Shown here in pieces: positions 43,513 to 52,551 of a DNA stretch of 64,000 nt (position 1 is its first letter; every line of letters begins with the position of its first letter). The DNA is from Dryocola clanedunensis_A (GTDB lineage: Bacteria; Pseudomonadota; Gammaproteobacteria; Enterobacterales; Enterobacteriaceae). The notes beneath the pieces were generated by a model. The model made no database searches. It worked only from the letters and a program-made list of their open reading frames with translations, and was not told the origin of the DNA. The translations under genes were made by a program, and so were the position numbers. Location of the stretch: NCBI GenBank assembly GCA_038405435.1, contig JBBYHZ010000003.1; one strand, 5' to 3'.

Positions 43513-45021
43513 ATGACCATGAGTACACCGATGCTGGTGACTTTCCTTGTTTATATCTTTGGCATGATATTGATAGGGTTTATCGCCTGGCGCTCAACAA
43601 AAAACTTTGATGATTATATTCTCGGCGGACGCAGCCTCGGCAGCCTGGTGACGGCATTGTCCGCCGGTGCTTCGGATATGAGCGGCTGGTTATTAATGGG
43701 CCTGCCCGGCGCGATATTCCTGTCCGGGATTTCCGAAAGCTGGATTGCCATCGGCCTCACCGTCGGGGCTTATATTAACTGGAAGCTGGTCGCGGGGCGC
43801 CTGCGCGTTCACACGGAAGTAAATAACAACGCCCTGACGCTGCCGGATTATTTTACCGGGCGCTTCGAGGATAAAAGCCGCCTGCTGCGTATTATCTCCG
43901 CGCTGGTGATTCTGCTGTTCTTCACTATCTATTGCGCATCCGGCATCGTCGCGGGGGCGCGCCTGTTCGAAAGCACCTTCGGCATGAGCTATGAAACGGC
44001 GCTGTGGGCCGGGGCTGCGGCAACTATCCTCTATACCTTCGTGGGCGGTTTCCTGGCGGTAAGCTGGACCGACACCGTGCAGGCGAGCCTGATGATTTTT
44101 GCGCTGATCCTGACCCCGGTCATGGTGATTATGGCGGTCGGCGGTCTGGACGACTCGCTGCTGGTTATCAAGCAGAAGAGCATCGAAAACGTCGATATGC
44201 TCAAGGGGCTGAACTTTGTCGCCATCATCTCGCTGATGGGCTGGGGGCTGGGCTACTTTGGCCAGCCGCACATTCTGGCGCGCTTTATGGCGGCGGACTC
44301 TCACCATACCATCGTTAACGCACGCCGCATCAGCATGACGTGGATGATCCTCTGCCTGGCAGGGGCGTGTGCGGTGGGCTTCTTCGGCATCGCCTATTTC
44401 TCTAACAACCCGGCGCAGGCCGGCGGGGTAAGCCAGAACAGCGAACGCGTGTTTATCGAGCTGGCGCAGATCCTGTTTAACCCGTGGGTGGCCGGTATTC
44501 TGCTGTCGGCGATTCTGGCGGCGGTCATGTCGACCCTGAGCTGCCAGCTGCTGGTGTGCTCAAGCGCCATCACCGAAGACCTGTATAAAGCGTTCTTCCG
44601 CCAGGGTGCGGGCCAGAAAGAGCTGGTGTGGGTGGGTCGCGTTATGGTGCTGGTCGTTGCGCTGGTAGCCATTGCCCTTGCTGCGAACCCGGAAAACCGC
44701 GTGCTGGGTCTGGTCAGCTACGCCTGGGCAGGCTTCGGTGCCGCCTTTGGCCCGGTGGTGCTGTTCTCCGTGCTGTGGTCACGTATGACCCGCAACGGCG
44801 CGCTGGCCGGTATGATCATCGGTGCTGTCACCGTTATCGTCTGGAAACAGTTTGCGTGGCTGGGCCTGTATGAAATCATCCCCGGCTTCATCTTTGCCAG
44901 CATCGGTATCGTGCTGGTGAGCCTGATGGGGAAAGCGCCTTCTGCTGCGATGAGCAAGCGCTTTGCGGATGCGGATGACATTTACCATACGCCAGCACCT
45001 TCTAAGCTGCAGGCTGAATAG
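43513..45021 (+). CDS. putP: PutP, sodium/proline symporter
   Basis: This 502-residue transporter of the sodium:solute symporter family is identical in length to E. coli PutP when started at 43513; an ATG two codons downstream is a weaker choice. About 13 membrane helices are present. The sodium and proline site segments are conserved: WRSTKNFDDYILGGRSLG (about 27-44) and LSAGASDMSGWLLMGLPGA (about 51-69), where Asp55 and Ser57 fall in the family. The symporter motif GWGLGYFGQPHILARFMAA lies mid-protein. It imports proline as a nutrient for PutA and shares PutA operators with it. Confidence 0.97.
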   Translation: MTMSTPMLVTFLVYIFGMILIGFIAWRSTKNFDDYILGGRSLGSLVTALSAGASDMSGWLLMGLPGAIFLSGISESWIAIGLTVGAYINWKLVAGRLRVHTEVNNNALTLPDYFTGRFEDKSRLLRIISALVILLFFTIYCASGIVAGARLFESTFGMSYETALWAGAAATILYTFVGGFLAVSWTDTVQASLMIFALILTPVMVIMAVGGLDDSLLVIKQKSIENVDMLKGLNFVAIISLMGWGLGYFGQPHILARFMAADSHHTIVNARRISMTWMILCLAGACAVGFFGIAYFSNNPAQAGGVSQNSERVFIELAQILFNPWVAGILLSAILAAVMSTLSCQLLVCSSAITEDLYKAFFRQGAGQKELVWVGRVMVLVVALVAIALAANPENRVLGLVSYAWAGFGAAFGPVVLFSVLWSRMTRNGALAGMIIGAVTVIVWKQFAWLGLYEIIPGFIFASIGIVLVSLMGKAPSAAMSKRFADADDIYHTPAPSKLQAE

Positions 45022-45106
45022 CTGTCTGTAGCCTTGTAGGTCAGATAAGCGGCAGCACAATAAACCGTAAAAGTCTCGCCTGTTGTCCCGAGATACCCGG
45101 GGCGAC

Positions 45107-45144
45107 CCTGGGGTAAGGCGTCCCTCCGGGAACCTGACCCCAGG
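45107..45144 (+). repeat. inverted repeat downstream of putP
   Basis: CCTGGGGT and ACCCCAGG form an 8-bp stem around a 22-base GC-rich loop in the 300-base gap between putP and efeU. It has no T run. It may be an mRNA 3' stabilising structure upstream of the true terminator. Confidence 0.5.
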
Positions 45145-45174
45145 TTTCCCCTAATAGCTAGCAATAAGTTTTCT

Positions 45175-45199
45175 AAGGCCGGGCTTCCCGGCCTTTTTT
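45175..45199 (+). terminator. Rho-independent terminator of putP
   Basis: AAGGCCGGG and CCCGGCCTT form a 9-bp stem with a three-base loop, followed by six T bases. It separates putP from the efe operon. Confidence 0.92.
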
Positions 45200-45247
45200 A
45201 CATCTGGATATAAATAACCCGACGAAGCCGCTTGTATTTCTTTTGGC

Positions 45248-45266
45248 GGTAATGATAATCACTATC
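45248..45266. promoter_or_regulatory. Fur box upstream of efeUOB
   Basis: GGTAATGATAATCACTATC matches 17 of 19 positions of the Fur consensus (GATAATGATAATCATTATC). It lies about 60 bases before the efeU start, so iron-bound Fur should repress the operon. Confidence 0.9.
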
Positions 45267-45324
45267 GTTCTTTTTTACTTTTCTTTACGTCTTTTGACCT
45301 GACTTCACACCTGAGGTGTCCGGA

Positions 45325-46158
45325 ATGTTTGTTCCGTTTCTTATTATGCTTCGCGAAGGGCTGGAGGCGGCGCTGATTGTCAGCCTGATTGCCAGCTACC
45401 TTAAGCGCACCCAGCGCGGCCAGTGGATCGGCGTGATGTGGGTTGGGGTCGTCGCTGCCGCCGCACTCTGTCTGGCGCTCGGTATCTTCATCAACGAAAC
45501 CACCGGCGAGTTTCCGCAAAAAGAGCAGGAGCTGTTCGAGGGCATCGTGGCGGTCATCGCCGTCGTGATCCTCACCTGGATGGTGTTCTGGATGCGTAAA
45601 GTTTCGCGCAACGTGAAGGTCCAGCTCGAACAGGCGGTGGACAACGCGCTGAACAACAGCAGCAATCACGGCTGGGCGCTGATCGGCATGGTCTTCTTCG
45701 CGGTTGCCCGCGAGGGGCTGGAGTCGGTGTTCTTCCTGCTGGCGGCATTCCAGCAGGACGTGGGCATCATGCCGCCGCTGGGGGCGATGCTCGGTCTGGC
45801 AACGGCCATCGTGCTTGGCTTCCTGATCTACTGGGGCGGTATTCGCCTGAACCTGGGCGCATTCTTCAAGTGGACCAGCCTGTTCATCCTGCTGGTGGCG
45901 GCAGGGCTTGCGGCAGGGGCGATTCGCGCCTTCCACGAGGCGGGCCTGTGGAACCACTTCCAGGACATAGCTTTCGACCTGAGCAACGTCCTTTCCACCC
46001 ACTCCCTGACCGGTACGCTGCTGGAGGGCATCTTCGGCTATCAGGAAGCGCCGACCGTCAGCGAAGTGGCGATGTACTTTATCTACCTTATTCCGGCCCT
46101 GGCGCTGTTTGCCCTGCCGCCGCGCCTGGGCAATCAGGTGACAAATAACGCTCGTTAA
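45325..46158 (+). CDS. efeU: EfeU, ferrous iron permease
   Basis: This 277-residue inner-membrane protein of the Ftr1/EfeU family has about seven helices. The two iron-binding REGLE motifs are present (MLREGLEAALI near residue 8 and AREGLESVFF near residue 129). Start MFVPFL is chosen to match the E. coli protein, with GAGGTG upstream; a GTG three codons earlier is less likely. In E. coli K-12 this gene is frameshifted, but here it is open throughout, so the full EfeUOB system should work. A Fur box lies upstream, and efeO follows after about 60 bases. Confidence 0.95.
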   Translation: MFVPFLIMLREGLEAALIVSLIASYLKRTQRGQWIGVMWVGVVAAAALCLALGIFINETTGEFPQKEQELFEGIVAVIAVVILTWMVFWMRKVSRNVKVQLEQAVDNALNNSSNHGWALIGMVFFAVAREGLESVFFLLAAFQQDVGIMPPLGAMLGLATAIVLGFLIYWGGIRLNLGAFFKWTSLFILLVAAGLAAGAIRAFHEAGLWNHFQDIAFDLSNVLSTHSLTGTLLEGIFGYQEAPTVSEVAMYFIYLIPALALFALPPRLGNQVTNNAR

Positions 46159-46221
46159 ACTGCTTGTGGCGGGGATACCGCCACTTAGTTACAACATACT
46201 AATCTTTTAAAGGGATTGGCC

Positions 46222-47346
46222 ATGACTACACATTTTCGTCGTAAGGCTTTGCACGCTGCGCTGTTTACCCTCGTTTCATCTGCTTTTGCGGTGCAGGCCG
46301 CGGATATTCCCCAGGTAAAAGTTACCGTTACGGATAAACAGTGCGAGCCGATGAACATCACGGTTAACGCGGGCAAGACCCAGTTCATCATCCAGAACAA
46401 CAGCCAGAAAGCGCTGGAATGGGAGATCCTTAAAGGCGTGATGGTGGTGGAAGAGCGTGAAAATATCGCGCCTGGCTTCTCCCAGAAGATGACCGCAAAC
46501 CTGCAGGCGGGCGAGTACGACATGACCTGCGGCCTGCTCAGCAACCCGAAAGGCAAGCTGGTGGTTAAGGCGGTGGGCGATCGGGCTGCGCCTAAGAACG
46601 ATCTGATGGCGCTAAGCGGGCCGATTACCGAATACAAAGCCTACGTCACCGCAGAAGTTGCCGATCTGGTCAAAGGTACCAAAGCATTTACCGACGCGGT
46701 GAAAGCGGGGGACATCGAAAAAGCGAAATCCCTGTACGCGCCGACGCGTCAGCACTACGAGCGCATTGAGCCTATCGCCGAGCTGTTCTCTGACCTGGAC
46801 GGCAGCATTGACGCCCGTGAAGATGATTACGAGCAGAAAGCTAACGACCCGAAATTCACCGGCTTCCACCGCCTGGAGAAAGCCCTGTTTGGCGATAACT
46901 CTACCAAAGGCATGGAAAAGTATGCTGAGCAGCTGAATGCTGACGTACTGGATCTGCAAACCCGTATCTCTGAGCTGGCGTTCCCGCCGAGCAAAGTGGT
47001 TGGCGGCGCGGCTGGCCTGATTGAAGAAGTTGCCGCGAGCAAAATCAGCGGTGAAGAAGATCGCTACAGCCACACCGATCTGTGGGACTTCCAGGCCAAC
47101 ATTGACGGCGCGCAGAAAATTGTCGACCTGCTTCGTCCTCTGCTCAGCAAAGACAATGCGCCGCTGCTGGCAAAAGTCGACGCCAACTTCAAAAAGGTTG
47201 ACGCTATTCTGGCGAAATACCGTACCAAAGACGGCTATGAAACCTACGATAAACTGACGGATGCCGACCGTAACGCCCTGAAAGGGCCGGTGACTGCTCT
47301 GGCGGAAGACCTGTCGCAGCTGCGTGGTGTACTGGGCCTGGACTAA
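46222..47346 (+). CDS. efeO: EfeO, periplasmic iron-uptake component
   Basis: This 374-residue exported protein follows a signal peptide of about 26 residues ending QAA. The N-terminal cupredoxin-like domain (about 28-120) includes TVTDKQCEPMNITVNAG and the GEYDMTCGLL segment. The C-terminal M75-type domain carries the HxxE-like motif in APTRQHYERIEPIAELF and ends LRGVLGLD as in E. coli. It binds or oxidises ferrous iron for delivery to EfeU. The ATG at 46222 follows AAAGGGAT; an in-frame TTG two codons earlier is ignored. It lies between efeU and efeB in one operon. Confidence 0.95.
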   Translation: MTTHFRRKALHAALFTLVSSAFAVQAADIPQVKVTVTDKQCEPMNITVNAGKTQFIIQNNSQKALEWEILKGVMVVEERENIAPGFSQKMTANLQAGEYDMTCGLLSNPKGKLVVKAVGDRAAPKNDLMALSGPITEYKAYVTAEVADLVKGTKAFTDAVKAGDIEKAKSLYAPTRQHYERIEPIAELFSDLDGSIDAREDDYEQKANDPKFTGFHRLEKALFGDNSTKGMEKYAEQLNADVLDLQTRISELAFPPSKVVGGAAGLIEEVAASKISGEEDRYSHTDLWDFQANIDGAQKIVDLLRPLLSKDNAPLLAKVDANFKKVDAILAKYRTKDGYETYDKLTDADRNALKGPVTALAEDLSQLRGVLGLD

Positions 47347-47351
47347 GCGTT

Positions 47352-48635
47352 ATGGATGATAAAACAGAAAATGGCGCGCCTGTTCCCGCGCGCCGACGGT
47401 TACTGAAAACGCTGGGTGCCCTCGGGGGCGCTTTTGCCGTAGCGGGCGGCTGCCCCGTGGCCCATGCCGCAAAAAGCGAGACGTCACCCGGCACGCTGCC
47501 GCCCGATGCACGCAGGGAGAAGCAGCCCTTTTACGGACCGCATCAGGCGGGGATCCTGACGCCGCAGCAGGCTTCAATGATGCTGGTGGCGTTTGATGTA
47601 CTCGCCGCGGATAAGGCCGATCTGGAGCGTCTGTTCCGCCTGCTTTCGTCCCGCTTTGACTTTCTGACCACCGGCGGGGCTGCGCCGGACACGCCTAATC
47701 CGCGTATGCCGCCGATGGACTCCGGCATCCTGGGCGCCGAAATTTACCCGGATAACCTGACGATCACCCTATCCGTGGGCAATTCGTTATTTGACGATCG
47801 CTACGGCCTGAAGGCGCAGAAGCCAGCTAAGCTGCAAAAAATGGAGCGGTTCGCCAATGACTCCCTGGACGCAAGCCTGTGCCACGGCGACCTGCTTTTA
47901 CAGATTTGCGCCAATACCGCCGACACGGTCATCCACGCGCTGCGTGACATCATCAAGCACACGCCGGACCTGCTGAGCGTGCGCTGGAGGCGGGAAGGGT
48001 TTATCTCTAACCACGCGGCACGCAGCCGTGGGAAAGAAACGCCGATCAACCTGCTGGGCTTCAAGGACGGCACGGCGAACCCGGACAGCAGCAACCAGCC
48101 GCTGATGGACAGCGTGGTGTGGGTGACAAAAGGGCAGGGCGAGCCTGCGTGGAGCACGGGCGGCAGCTATCAGGCCATTCGCATTATCCAGTTTCACGTG
48201 GAGTCCTGGGACCGTACGCCGCTCAAAGAGCAGCAGACGATTTTTGGGCGCGACAAGCACAGCGGCGCGCCGCTGGGGATGAAGCACGAGCACGATGAGC
48301 CTGATTATGCCGCCGACCCGGACGGCAGCGTCATCGCGCTGGACGCGCATATTCGCCTGGCTAACCCGCGCAGCAAAGAAACCCAGTCCAGCCTGATGAT
48401 GCGCCGTGGCTACAGTTACTCCCTCGGAGTGTCAAAATCCGGTCAGCTGGATATGGGCCTGCTGTTTGTCTGCTATCAGCACGATCTGGAGAAAGGGTTC
48501 CTGGCCGTGCAGAACCGCCTGAACGGCGAGGCGCTGGAAGAGTACGTGAAGCCCATCGGCGGCGGCTATTTCTTTGCGCTGCCGGGCGTGCCGGATAAAC
48601 AGCATTATCTGGGACAGGGGCTGTTAGAGGCTTAA
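47352..48635 (+). CDS. efeB: EfeB, Tat-exported heme (DyP-type) peroxidase
   Basis: This 427-residue DyP-family peroxidase carries a twin-arginine signal (RRRLLKTLGALGG near residues 14-26), so it is exported folded with heme. The family motif GFKDGTANP is at about 236-244, with Asp239 as distal catalytic residue, and a heme-contacting stretch GAPLGMKHEHDEPD follows. It is linked to ferrous iron oxidation and to release of iron from heme in the EfeUOB system. The gene starts 5 bases after efeO. A repeat-rich intergenic region follows. Confidence 0.95.
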   Translation: MDDKTENGAPVPARRRLLKTLGALGGAFAVAGGCPVAHAAKSETSPGTLPPDARREKQPFYGPHQAGILTPQQASMMLVAFDVLAADKADLERLFRLLSSRFDFLTTGGAAPDTPNPRMPPMDSGILGAEIYPDNLTITLSVGNSLFDDRYGLKAQKPAKLQKMERFANDSLDASLCHGDLLLQICANTADTVIHALRDIIKHTPDLLSVRWRREGFISNHAARSRGKETPINLLGFKDGTANPDSSNQPLMDSVVWVTKGQGEPAWSTGGSYQAIRIIQFHVESWDRTPLKEQQTIFGRDKHSGAPLGMKHEHDEPDYAADPDGSVIALDAHIRLANPRSKETQSSLMMRRGYSYSLGVSKSGQLDMGLLFVCYQHDLEKGFLAVQNRLNGEALEEYVKPIGGGYFFALPGVPDKQHYLGQGLLEA

Positions 48636-48636
48636 T

Positions 48637-48757
48637 CCCCCTCACCCTAACCCTCTCCCTCAAGGGAGAGGGGACTGGATCGGTGTTCTCCCTCTCCTTC
48701 AATGGGGATAGCTGGATTGGTATTCTCCCTCTCCTGGGGAGAGGGCCGGGGTGAGGG
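48637..48757. repeat. CCCTCACCC/GGGTGAGGG-type intergenic repeat
   Basis: CCCTCACCCTAACCCTCTCCC near the left end and GGGGAGAGGGCCGGGGTGAGGG near the right end form a long imperfect stem. Between them are two further 'CTCCCTCTCC' units with short spacers. This is a common dispersed repeat of proteobacterial intergenic DNA. It can fold as RNA and may act as a terminator or stabiliser after efeB. Confidence 0.75.
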
Positions 48758-49026
48758 CGTCCCGGCGCTACAACATCACTCATCCTTTCCCTGCTAATTT
48801 TTCATTCGCTAACAATTTCCCCCGGCGCAGAAAATAATAAATTCGTATGACTATCCCTTTGATATAAAATTGTAATATTACTGTGACATAACCATTGCAG
48901 CAGCACCGCGATTCGCTTATGTTGATTTAAAGTAAAAAATATGTTGCGTTTTAGATAATTTTTGATGTACTTAAAGCATGAGCGGTAGTTCCCGGCTGTG
49001 AAGTTCAATCACAATGGAGATCGCGA
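48758..49026. other. phoH promoter region
   Basis: About 270 AT-rich bases with no gene. They contain the Pho box at 48870-48887 and, near the end, GGAGAT 6-8 bases before the long phoH start. Confidence 0.5.
48870..48887 (+). promoter_or_regulatory. Pho box upstream of phoH
   Basis: TTGTAAT-ATTA-CTGTGAC fits the PhoB direct repeat (CTGTCAT twice, 11-base period) at 11 of 14 key positions. PhoB control of phoH is established in E. coli, so both motif and gene agree. Confidence 0.75.
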
Positions 49027-50094
49027 ATGGTAGGGTCCTGTACCGGACGGCTTAAAAAACATCTTACCCGCACAAACCAGCGCGGAGGCCTCTCCTCCGG
49101 CTTCGCTTTCTTCACCGCTCAGTTTCCCGAAACCCCCTCCACTCAACGTGTTAACGATGCGCTAAGCGACGCCCGTCGTCTGACTGGTGCATCATCTCAA
49201 CCGGCAGTTCATGGCTTACAAGGAAGCCAAACCTCATCCGTTAGTGAGCATAATCGCGTACACCACAGTGACGCGGGAAATGAAACCAACTGTAAGGTGC
49301 CATCCATGGGAAGACAGAAAGCAGTGATCAAAGCTCGTCGTGAAGCAAAACGTGTGCTGAGACGAGATTCGCGGAGCCACAGGCAACGTGAAGAGGAATC
49401 GGTCACATCGCTTGTGCAGATGAGCGGCGTGGAATCTATTGGCATGGCAAGAGATTGCCGCGACAACTCGCCAATAGCCGCGCGAAACGAAGCTCAGGAG
49501 CACTATCTAAACGCCATCGAGAGAAAACAGCTGATATTTGCCACCGGTGAAGCCGGCTGCGGTAAAACGTATATCAGCGCGGCGAAAGCCGCTGAGGCCC
49601 TGATACATAAGGATGTCGACAGGATAATTGTCACCCGTCCGGTCCTGCAGGCTGACGAAGATCTCGGCTTCCTGCCCGGGGATATTTCGGAAAAATTCGC
49701 CCCCTATTTCCGCCCGGTGTACGACATCCTGGTGCGGCGCCTGGGGTCGTCTTTCATGCAGTACTGCCTGCGTCCCGAAATCGGTAAAGTCGAAATTGCG
49801 CCGTTCGCCTACATGCGCGGACGTACCTTTGAAAATGCGGTGGTGATCCTTGACGAGGCGCAGAACGTTACCGCAGCGCAGATGAAAATGTTCCTGACTC
49901 GCCTCGGGGAAAACGTCACGGTTATCGTCAACGGCGACATCACGCAGTGCGATTTGCCTGCGGGCGTGCAGTCAGGCCTGAGCGATGCGCTGGCGCGTTT
50001 TGAAGAAGATGAAATGGTGGGTGTGGTCAGATTTGGCAAGCAGGATTGTGTCCGCTCGGCCCTGTGCCAGAGGACGTTAAACGCTTACGACTGA
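49027..50094 (+). CDS. phoH: PhoH, phosphate-starvation-inducible ATPase
   Basis: This P-loop protein has 355 residues from the start at 49027. The conserved PhoH domain begins MGRQKAVIKARREAKR at residue 94. Walker A is GEAGCGKT and Walker B is VVILDEAQN. The family binds and hydrolyses ATP and is linked to RNA helicase-like activity. Two starts are possible: 49027, with GGAGAT just upstream, gives a long basic N-terminus; 49306, with TAAGGTG upstream, gives 262 residues. The long form is listed because its ribosome site is good and matches the long E. coli annotation, but both may be made. A Pho box lies upstream and a terminator follows. Confidence 0.93.
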   Translation: MVGSCTGRLKKHLTRTNQRGGLSSGFAFFTAQFPETPSTQRVNDALSDARRLTGASSQPAVHGLQGSQTSSVSEHNRVHHSDAGNETNCKVPSMGRQKAVIKARREAKRVLRRDSRSHRQREEESVTSLVQMSGVESIGMARDCRDNSPIAARNEAQEHYLNAIERKQLIFATGEAGCGKTYISAAKAAEALIHKDVDRIIVTRPVLQADEDLGFLPGDISEKFAPYFRPVYDILVRRLGSSFMQYCLRPEIGKVEIAPFAYMRGRTFENAVVILDEAQNVTAAQMKMFLTRLGENVTVIVNGDITQCDLPAGVQSGLSDALARFEEDEMVGVVRFGKQDCVRSALCQRTLNAYD

Positions 50095-50114
50095 GAGTAA
50101 TTGTTAACGTTTTG

Positions 50115-50145
50115 AAAAGCCCAAACTCCGCTTGGGCTTTTTTCT
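50115..50145 (+). terminator. Rho-independent terminator of phoH
   Basis: AAAAGCCCAA and TTGGGCTTTT form a 10-bp stem with a seven-base loop, running directly into a T tract. Confidence 0.93.
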
Positions 50146-50368
50146 TTGCGCGAATTATTTGCCCGAAATGTGAAGGTGGTCAAAAGGATTGGTCAAGGAG
50201 AGACAATTTTTGAATGGCGGAAATTATCCTGGTCCACGGCGATGCCGTATACTCGACTCAAGCAGAGACAATCAGTACTTTTAAATTTTAGGCTATTGGC
50301 CCGTCAACAGAGTGATAAAGAAGGACCTTTGTCTGACCTGCAACCTATCGGAATACGAGGATTTCATC
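50146..50368 (+). promoter_or_regulatory. chb operon control region
   Basis: About 220 bases before chbB. In E. coli this region binds NagC, CRP and ChbR. AATTTTTGAATGGCGGAAATTAT at 50205-50227 resembles a NagC operator (A/T-rich ends around a central CG). The AGACAAT repeats near 50200 and 50266 could be ChbR half-sites. GAGG precedes the chbB ATG by about 9 bases. The sites are suggested by motif only. Confidence 0.4.
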
Positions 50369-50692
50369 ATGGAAAAGAAAGTTATCTACCTGTTTTGCTC
50401 CGCCGGCATGTCCACTTCTCTTCTGGTTTCTAAAATGAAGGCTCAGGCCGAGAAGTATGAAGTGCCGGTCATTATTGAAGCATTTCCTGAAACCCTGGCG
50501 GGTGAAAAAGGCAGCGTTGCGGATCTGATTTTGCTCGGTCCACAAATTGCCTATATGTTGCCAGAAATTCAAAAAGTATTACCGAACAAGCCGGTCGAAG
50601 TTATTGACTCGGTCATGTACGGCAAAATTGATGGGCTCGGGGTGCTGAAAGCCGCCGTCGCGTCAATCAAGAAAGCAGCAGCAAATAATTAA
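50369..50692 (+). CDS. chbB: ChbB, PTS enzyme IIB for N,N'-diacetylchitobiose
   Basis: This 107-residue IIB protein of the lactose/cellobiose PTS family takes phosphate from ChbA onto Cys10 (in YLFCSAGMSTS) and passes it to the incoming disaccharide. It is almost the same as E. coli ChbB: MRAQAEKYEVPVIIEAFPE-type segment, LLGPQIAYMLPEI, and the end ASIKKAAANN. The start MEKKVIYLF is chosen; longer in-frame readings to 50312 lack a ribosome site. It is the first gene of chbBCARFG. Confidence 0.96.
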   Translation: MEKKVIYLFCSAGMSTSLLVSKMKAQAEKYEVPVIIEAFPETLAGEKGSVADLILLGPQIAYMLPEIQKVLPNKPVEVIDSVMYGKIDGLGVLKAAVASIKKAAANN

Positions 50693-50776
50693 TATTAACT
50701 TTTGATTTATTTTTCCGTCAAAGAACGACCTTACACAACCTGGCCGCCGACCCGGCGGCATTAAAGGAAACTGCAA

Positions 50777-52135
50777 ATGAGTAAAGTCATTGATTCACTT
50801 GAAAAGGTACTCCTTCCTTTTGCCGTCAAAATAGGAAAGCAGCCGCACGTTAACGCAATTAAAAATGGTTTTATTAAGTTAATGCCGTTAACGCTGGCGG
50901 GGGCAATGTTTGTTCTCATTAATAACGTATTTTTAAGTTTTGGTGCCGGTTCATTCTTTTATTCTTTAGGTGTTCGTTTAGACCCCTCGACCATTGAAAC
51001 CCTTAATGGGTTGAAAGCCATCGGCGGCAATGTGTACAACGGTACGTTGGGCATAATGTCTTTGATGGCTCCCTTTTTTATTGGGATGGCATTAGCTGAA
51101 GAAAGAAAAGTCGACCCGATGGCGGCAGGATTATTATCCGTCGCGGCCTTCATGACCGTTACCCCTTATAGCGTGGGCGAAGCCTATGCCGTTGGCGCTA
51201 ACTGGTTAGGCGGTCAGAATATTATTTCTGGTATTATTATTGGTCTGGTTGTCGCAGAGCTGTTTACCTTTGTTATTCGCCGTAACTGGGTTATTACTTT
51301 GCCAGACAGCGTGCCGACATCCGTTTCCCGCTCATTCTCGGCGATTATTCCAGGCTTTATTATCCTGTCAATCTTCGGGATTATTTCCTGGCTGCTGGCC
51401 AGCTACGGCAGTAACTTCCACCAGATCATCATGGACTCCATCTCAACGCCGCTGGCGTCAATGGGTGCGGTTGTCGGCTGGGCGTACGTTATCTTCAACT
51501 CCCTGCTGTGGTTCTTCGGGGTGCACGGTTCACTGGCGCTCACCGCGCTGGATAACGGCATTATGACTCCGTGGGCGCTGGAAAACATCGCTATCTATAA
51601 CCAGTATGGCTCTGTACAGGCGGCAATCGACGCCGGTAAACAGTTCCACTTCTGGGCGAAACCAATGCTCGACTCCTACATCCTGCTGGGCGGTTCCGGA
51701 GCGACGCTGGGTCTTATCATCGCTATCTTCATCGTTTCGCGCCGCGCTGACCATCGTCAGGTGGCTAAGCTGGCGCTGCCTTCCGGCATCTTCCAGATTA
51801 ACGAGCCTATCCTGTTCGGCCTGCCAATCATCATGAACCCGGTGATGTTCATCCCGTTCGTGCTGATCCAGCCGATTCTGGCGGCCATCACGCTTGCGGC
51901 TTACTCCATGGGCATCATCCCGCCGGTGACAAACCTTGCACCGTGGGTCATGCCAACCGGCCTGGGCGCCTTCTTCAACTCTAACGGCAGCATCGCGGCA
52001 CTGCTGGTCGCACTGTTCAACCTGGGTATCGCAACGCTGGTCTACATGCCGTTCGTTATCCTGTCGAACAAAGCGCAGGCGGTAATCGAAGAAGAAGAAA
52101 GCGAAGAAGATATTGCTAACGCACTGAAATTCTAA
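50777..52135 (+). CDS. chbC: ChbC, PTS enzyme IIC for N,N'-diacetylchitobiose
   Basis: This 452-residue membrane permease of the lactose/cellobiose PTS family has about 10 helices. The substrate-binding signature is INEPILFGLPIIMNPVMFIPF near residues 345-365, and VHGSLALTALDNG lies near 247-259. It begins MSKVIDSLEKVLLPFAVKIG, typical of ChbC. An AAAGGAAA-type site lies before the ATG. It carries diacetylchitobiose across the inner membrane while ChbB phosphorylates it. The E-rich tail (IEEEESEED) is cytoplasmic. Confidence 0.96.
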   Translation: MSKVIDSLEKVLLPFAVKIGKQPHVNAIKNGFIKLMPLTLAGAMFVLINNVFLSFGAGSFFYSLGVRLDPSTIETLNGLKAIGGNVYNGTLGIMSLMAPFFIGMALAEERKVDPMAAGLLSVAAFMTVTPYSVGEAYAVGANWLGGQNIISGIIIGLVVAELFTFVIRRNWVITLPDSVPTSVSRSFSAIIPGFIILSIFGIISWLLASYGSNFHQIIMDSISTPLASMGAVVGWAYVIFNSLLWFFGVHGSLALTALDNGIMTPWALENIAIYNQYGSVQAAIDAGKQFHFWAKPMLDSYILLGGSGATLGLIIAIFIVSRRADHRQVAKLALPSGIFQINEPILFGLPIIMNPVMFIPFVLIQPILAAITLAAYSMGIIPPVTNLAPWVMPTGLGAFFNSNGSIAALLVALFNLGIATLVYMPFVILSNKAQAVIEEEESEEDIANALKF

Positions 52136-52189
52136 TCGGGGCGGGGAGCGAATACCTCCCCGCGCTTACTGACTTAAAGGGAAATAAGC

Positions 52190-52537
52190 ATGTTTGATTT
52201 AGACAATATTGTAGACACCGAAGACGAAGCGCAGGACCTGGAAGAAGTGGTGATGGGCTTGATCATCAACTCCGGGCAGGCCCGCAGCCTGGCCTACGCC
52301 GCGCTGAAGCAGGCGAAAGCAGGGGACTTTGAGCAGGCAAAAGAGCTGATGGGCAAATCCCGTCTGGCGCTGAACGAAGCGCACCTGGTGCAGACCAAAC
52401 TGATTGAAGGCGACCAGGGCGAAGGCAAAACGAAAGTCAGCCTGGTGCTGGTTCACGCGCAGGATCACCTGATGACTTCCATGCTGGCACGCGAACTCGT
52501 GACCGAACTCATTGAGCTTCACGAAAAAATAAAATAA
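52190..52537 (+). CDS. chbA: ChbA, PTS enzyme IIA for N,N'-diacetylchitobiose
   Basis: This 115-residue IIA protein of the lactose/cellobiose family is a trimer of helical hairpins that passes phosphate from HPr to ChbB. The active His is His89 in LVLVHAQDHLM, matching E. coli. The N-terminal 15 residues are acidic (DTEDEAQDLEE). AAAGGGAAA precedes the ATG by about 8 bases. It lies 54 bases after chbC and 14 before chbR. Confidence 0.96.
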   Translation: MFDLDNIVDTEDEAQDLEEVVMGLIINSGQARSLAYAALKQAKAGDFEQAKELMGKSRLALNEAHLVQTKLIEGDQGEGKTKVSLVLVHAQDHLMTSMLARELVTELIELHEKIK

Positions 52538-52551
52538 CGTAGGGAGTCATA

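Noticed and set aside
48637..48757. An insertion sequence or ERIC element
   Set aside because: There is no transposase, no terminal target duplication and no ERIC core; the CCCTCACCC/GGGTGAGGG pattern is a common intergenic repeat.
49027..49306. A separate small gene ahead of phoH
   Set aside because: The frame is continuous with the PhoH domain, so it is an N-terminal extension rather than another gene.
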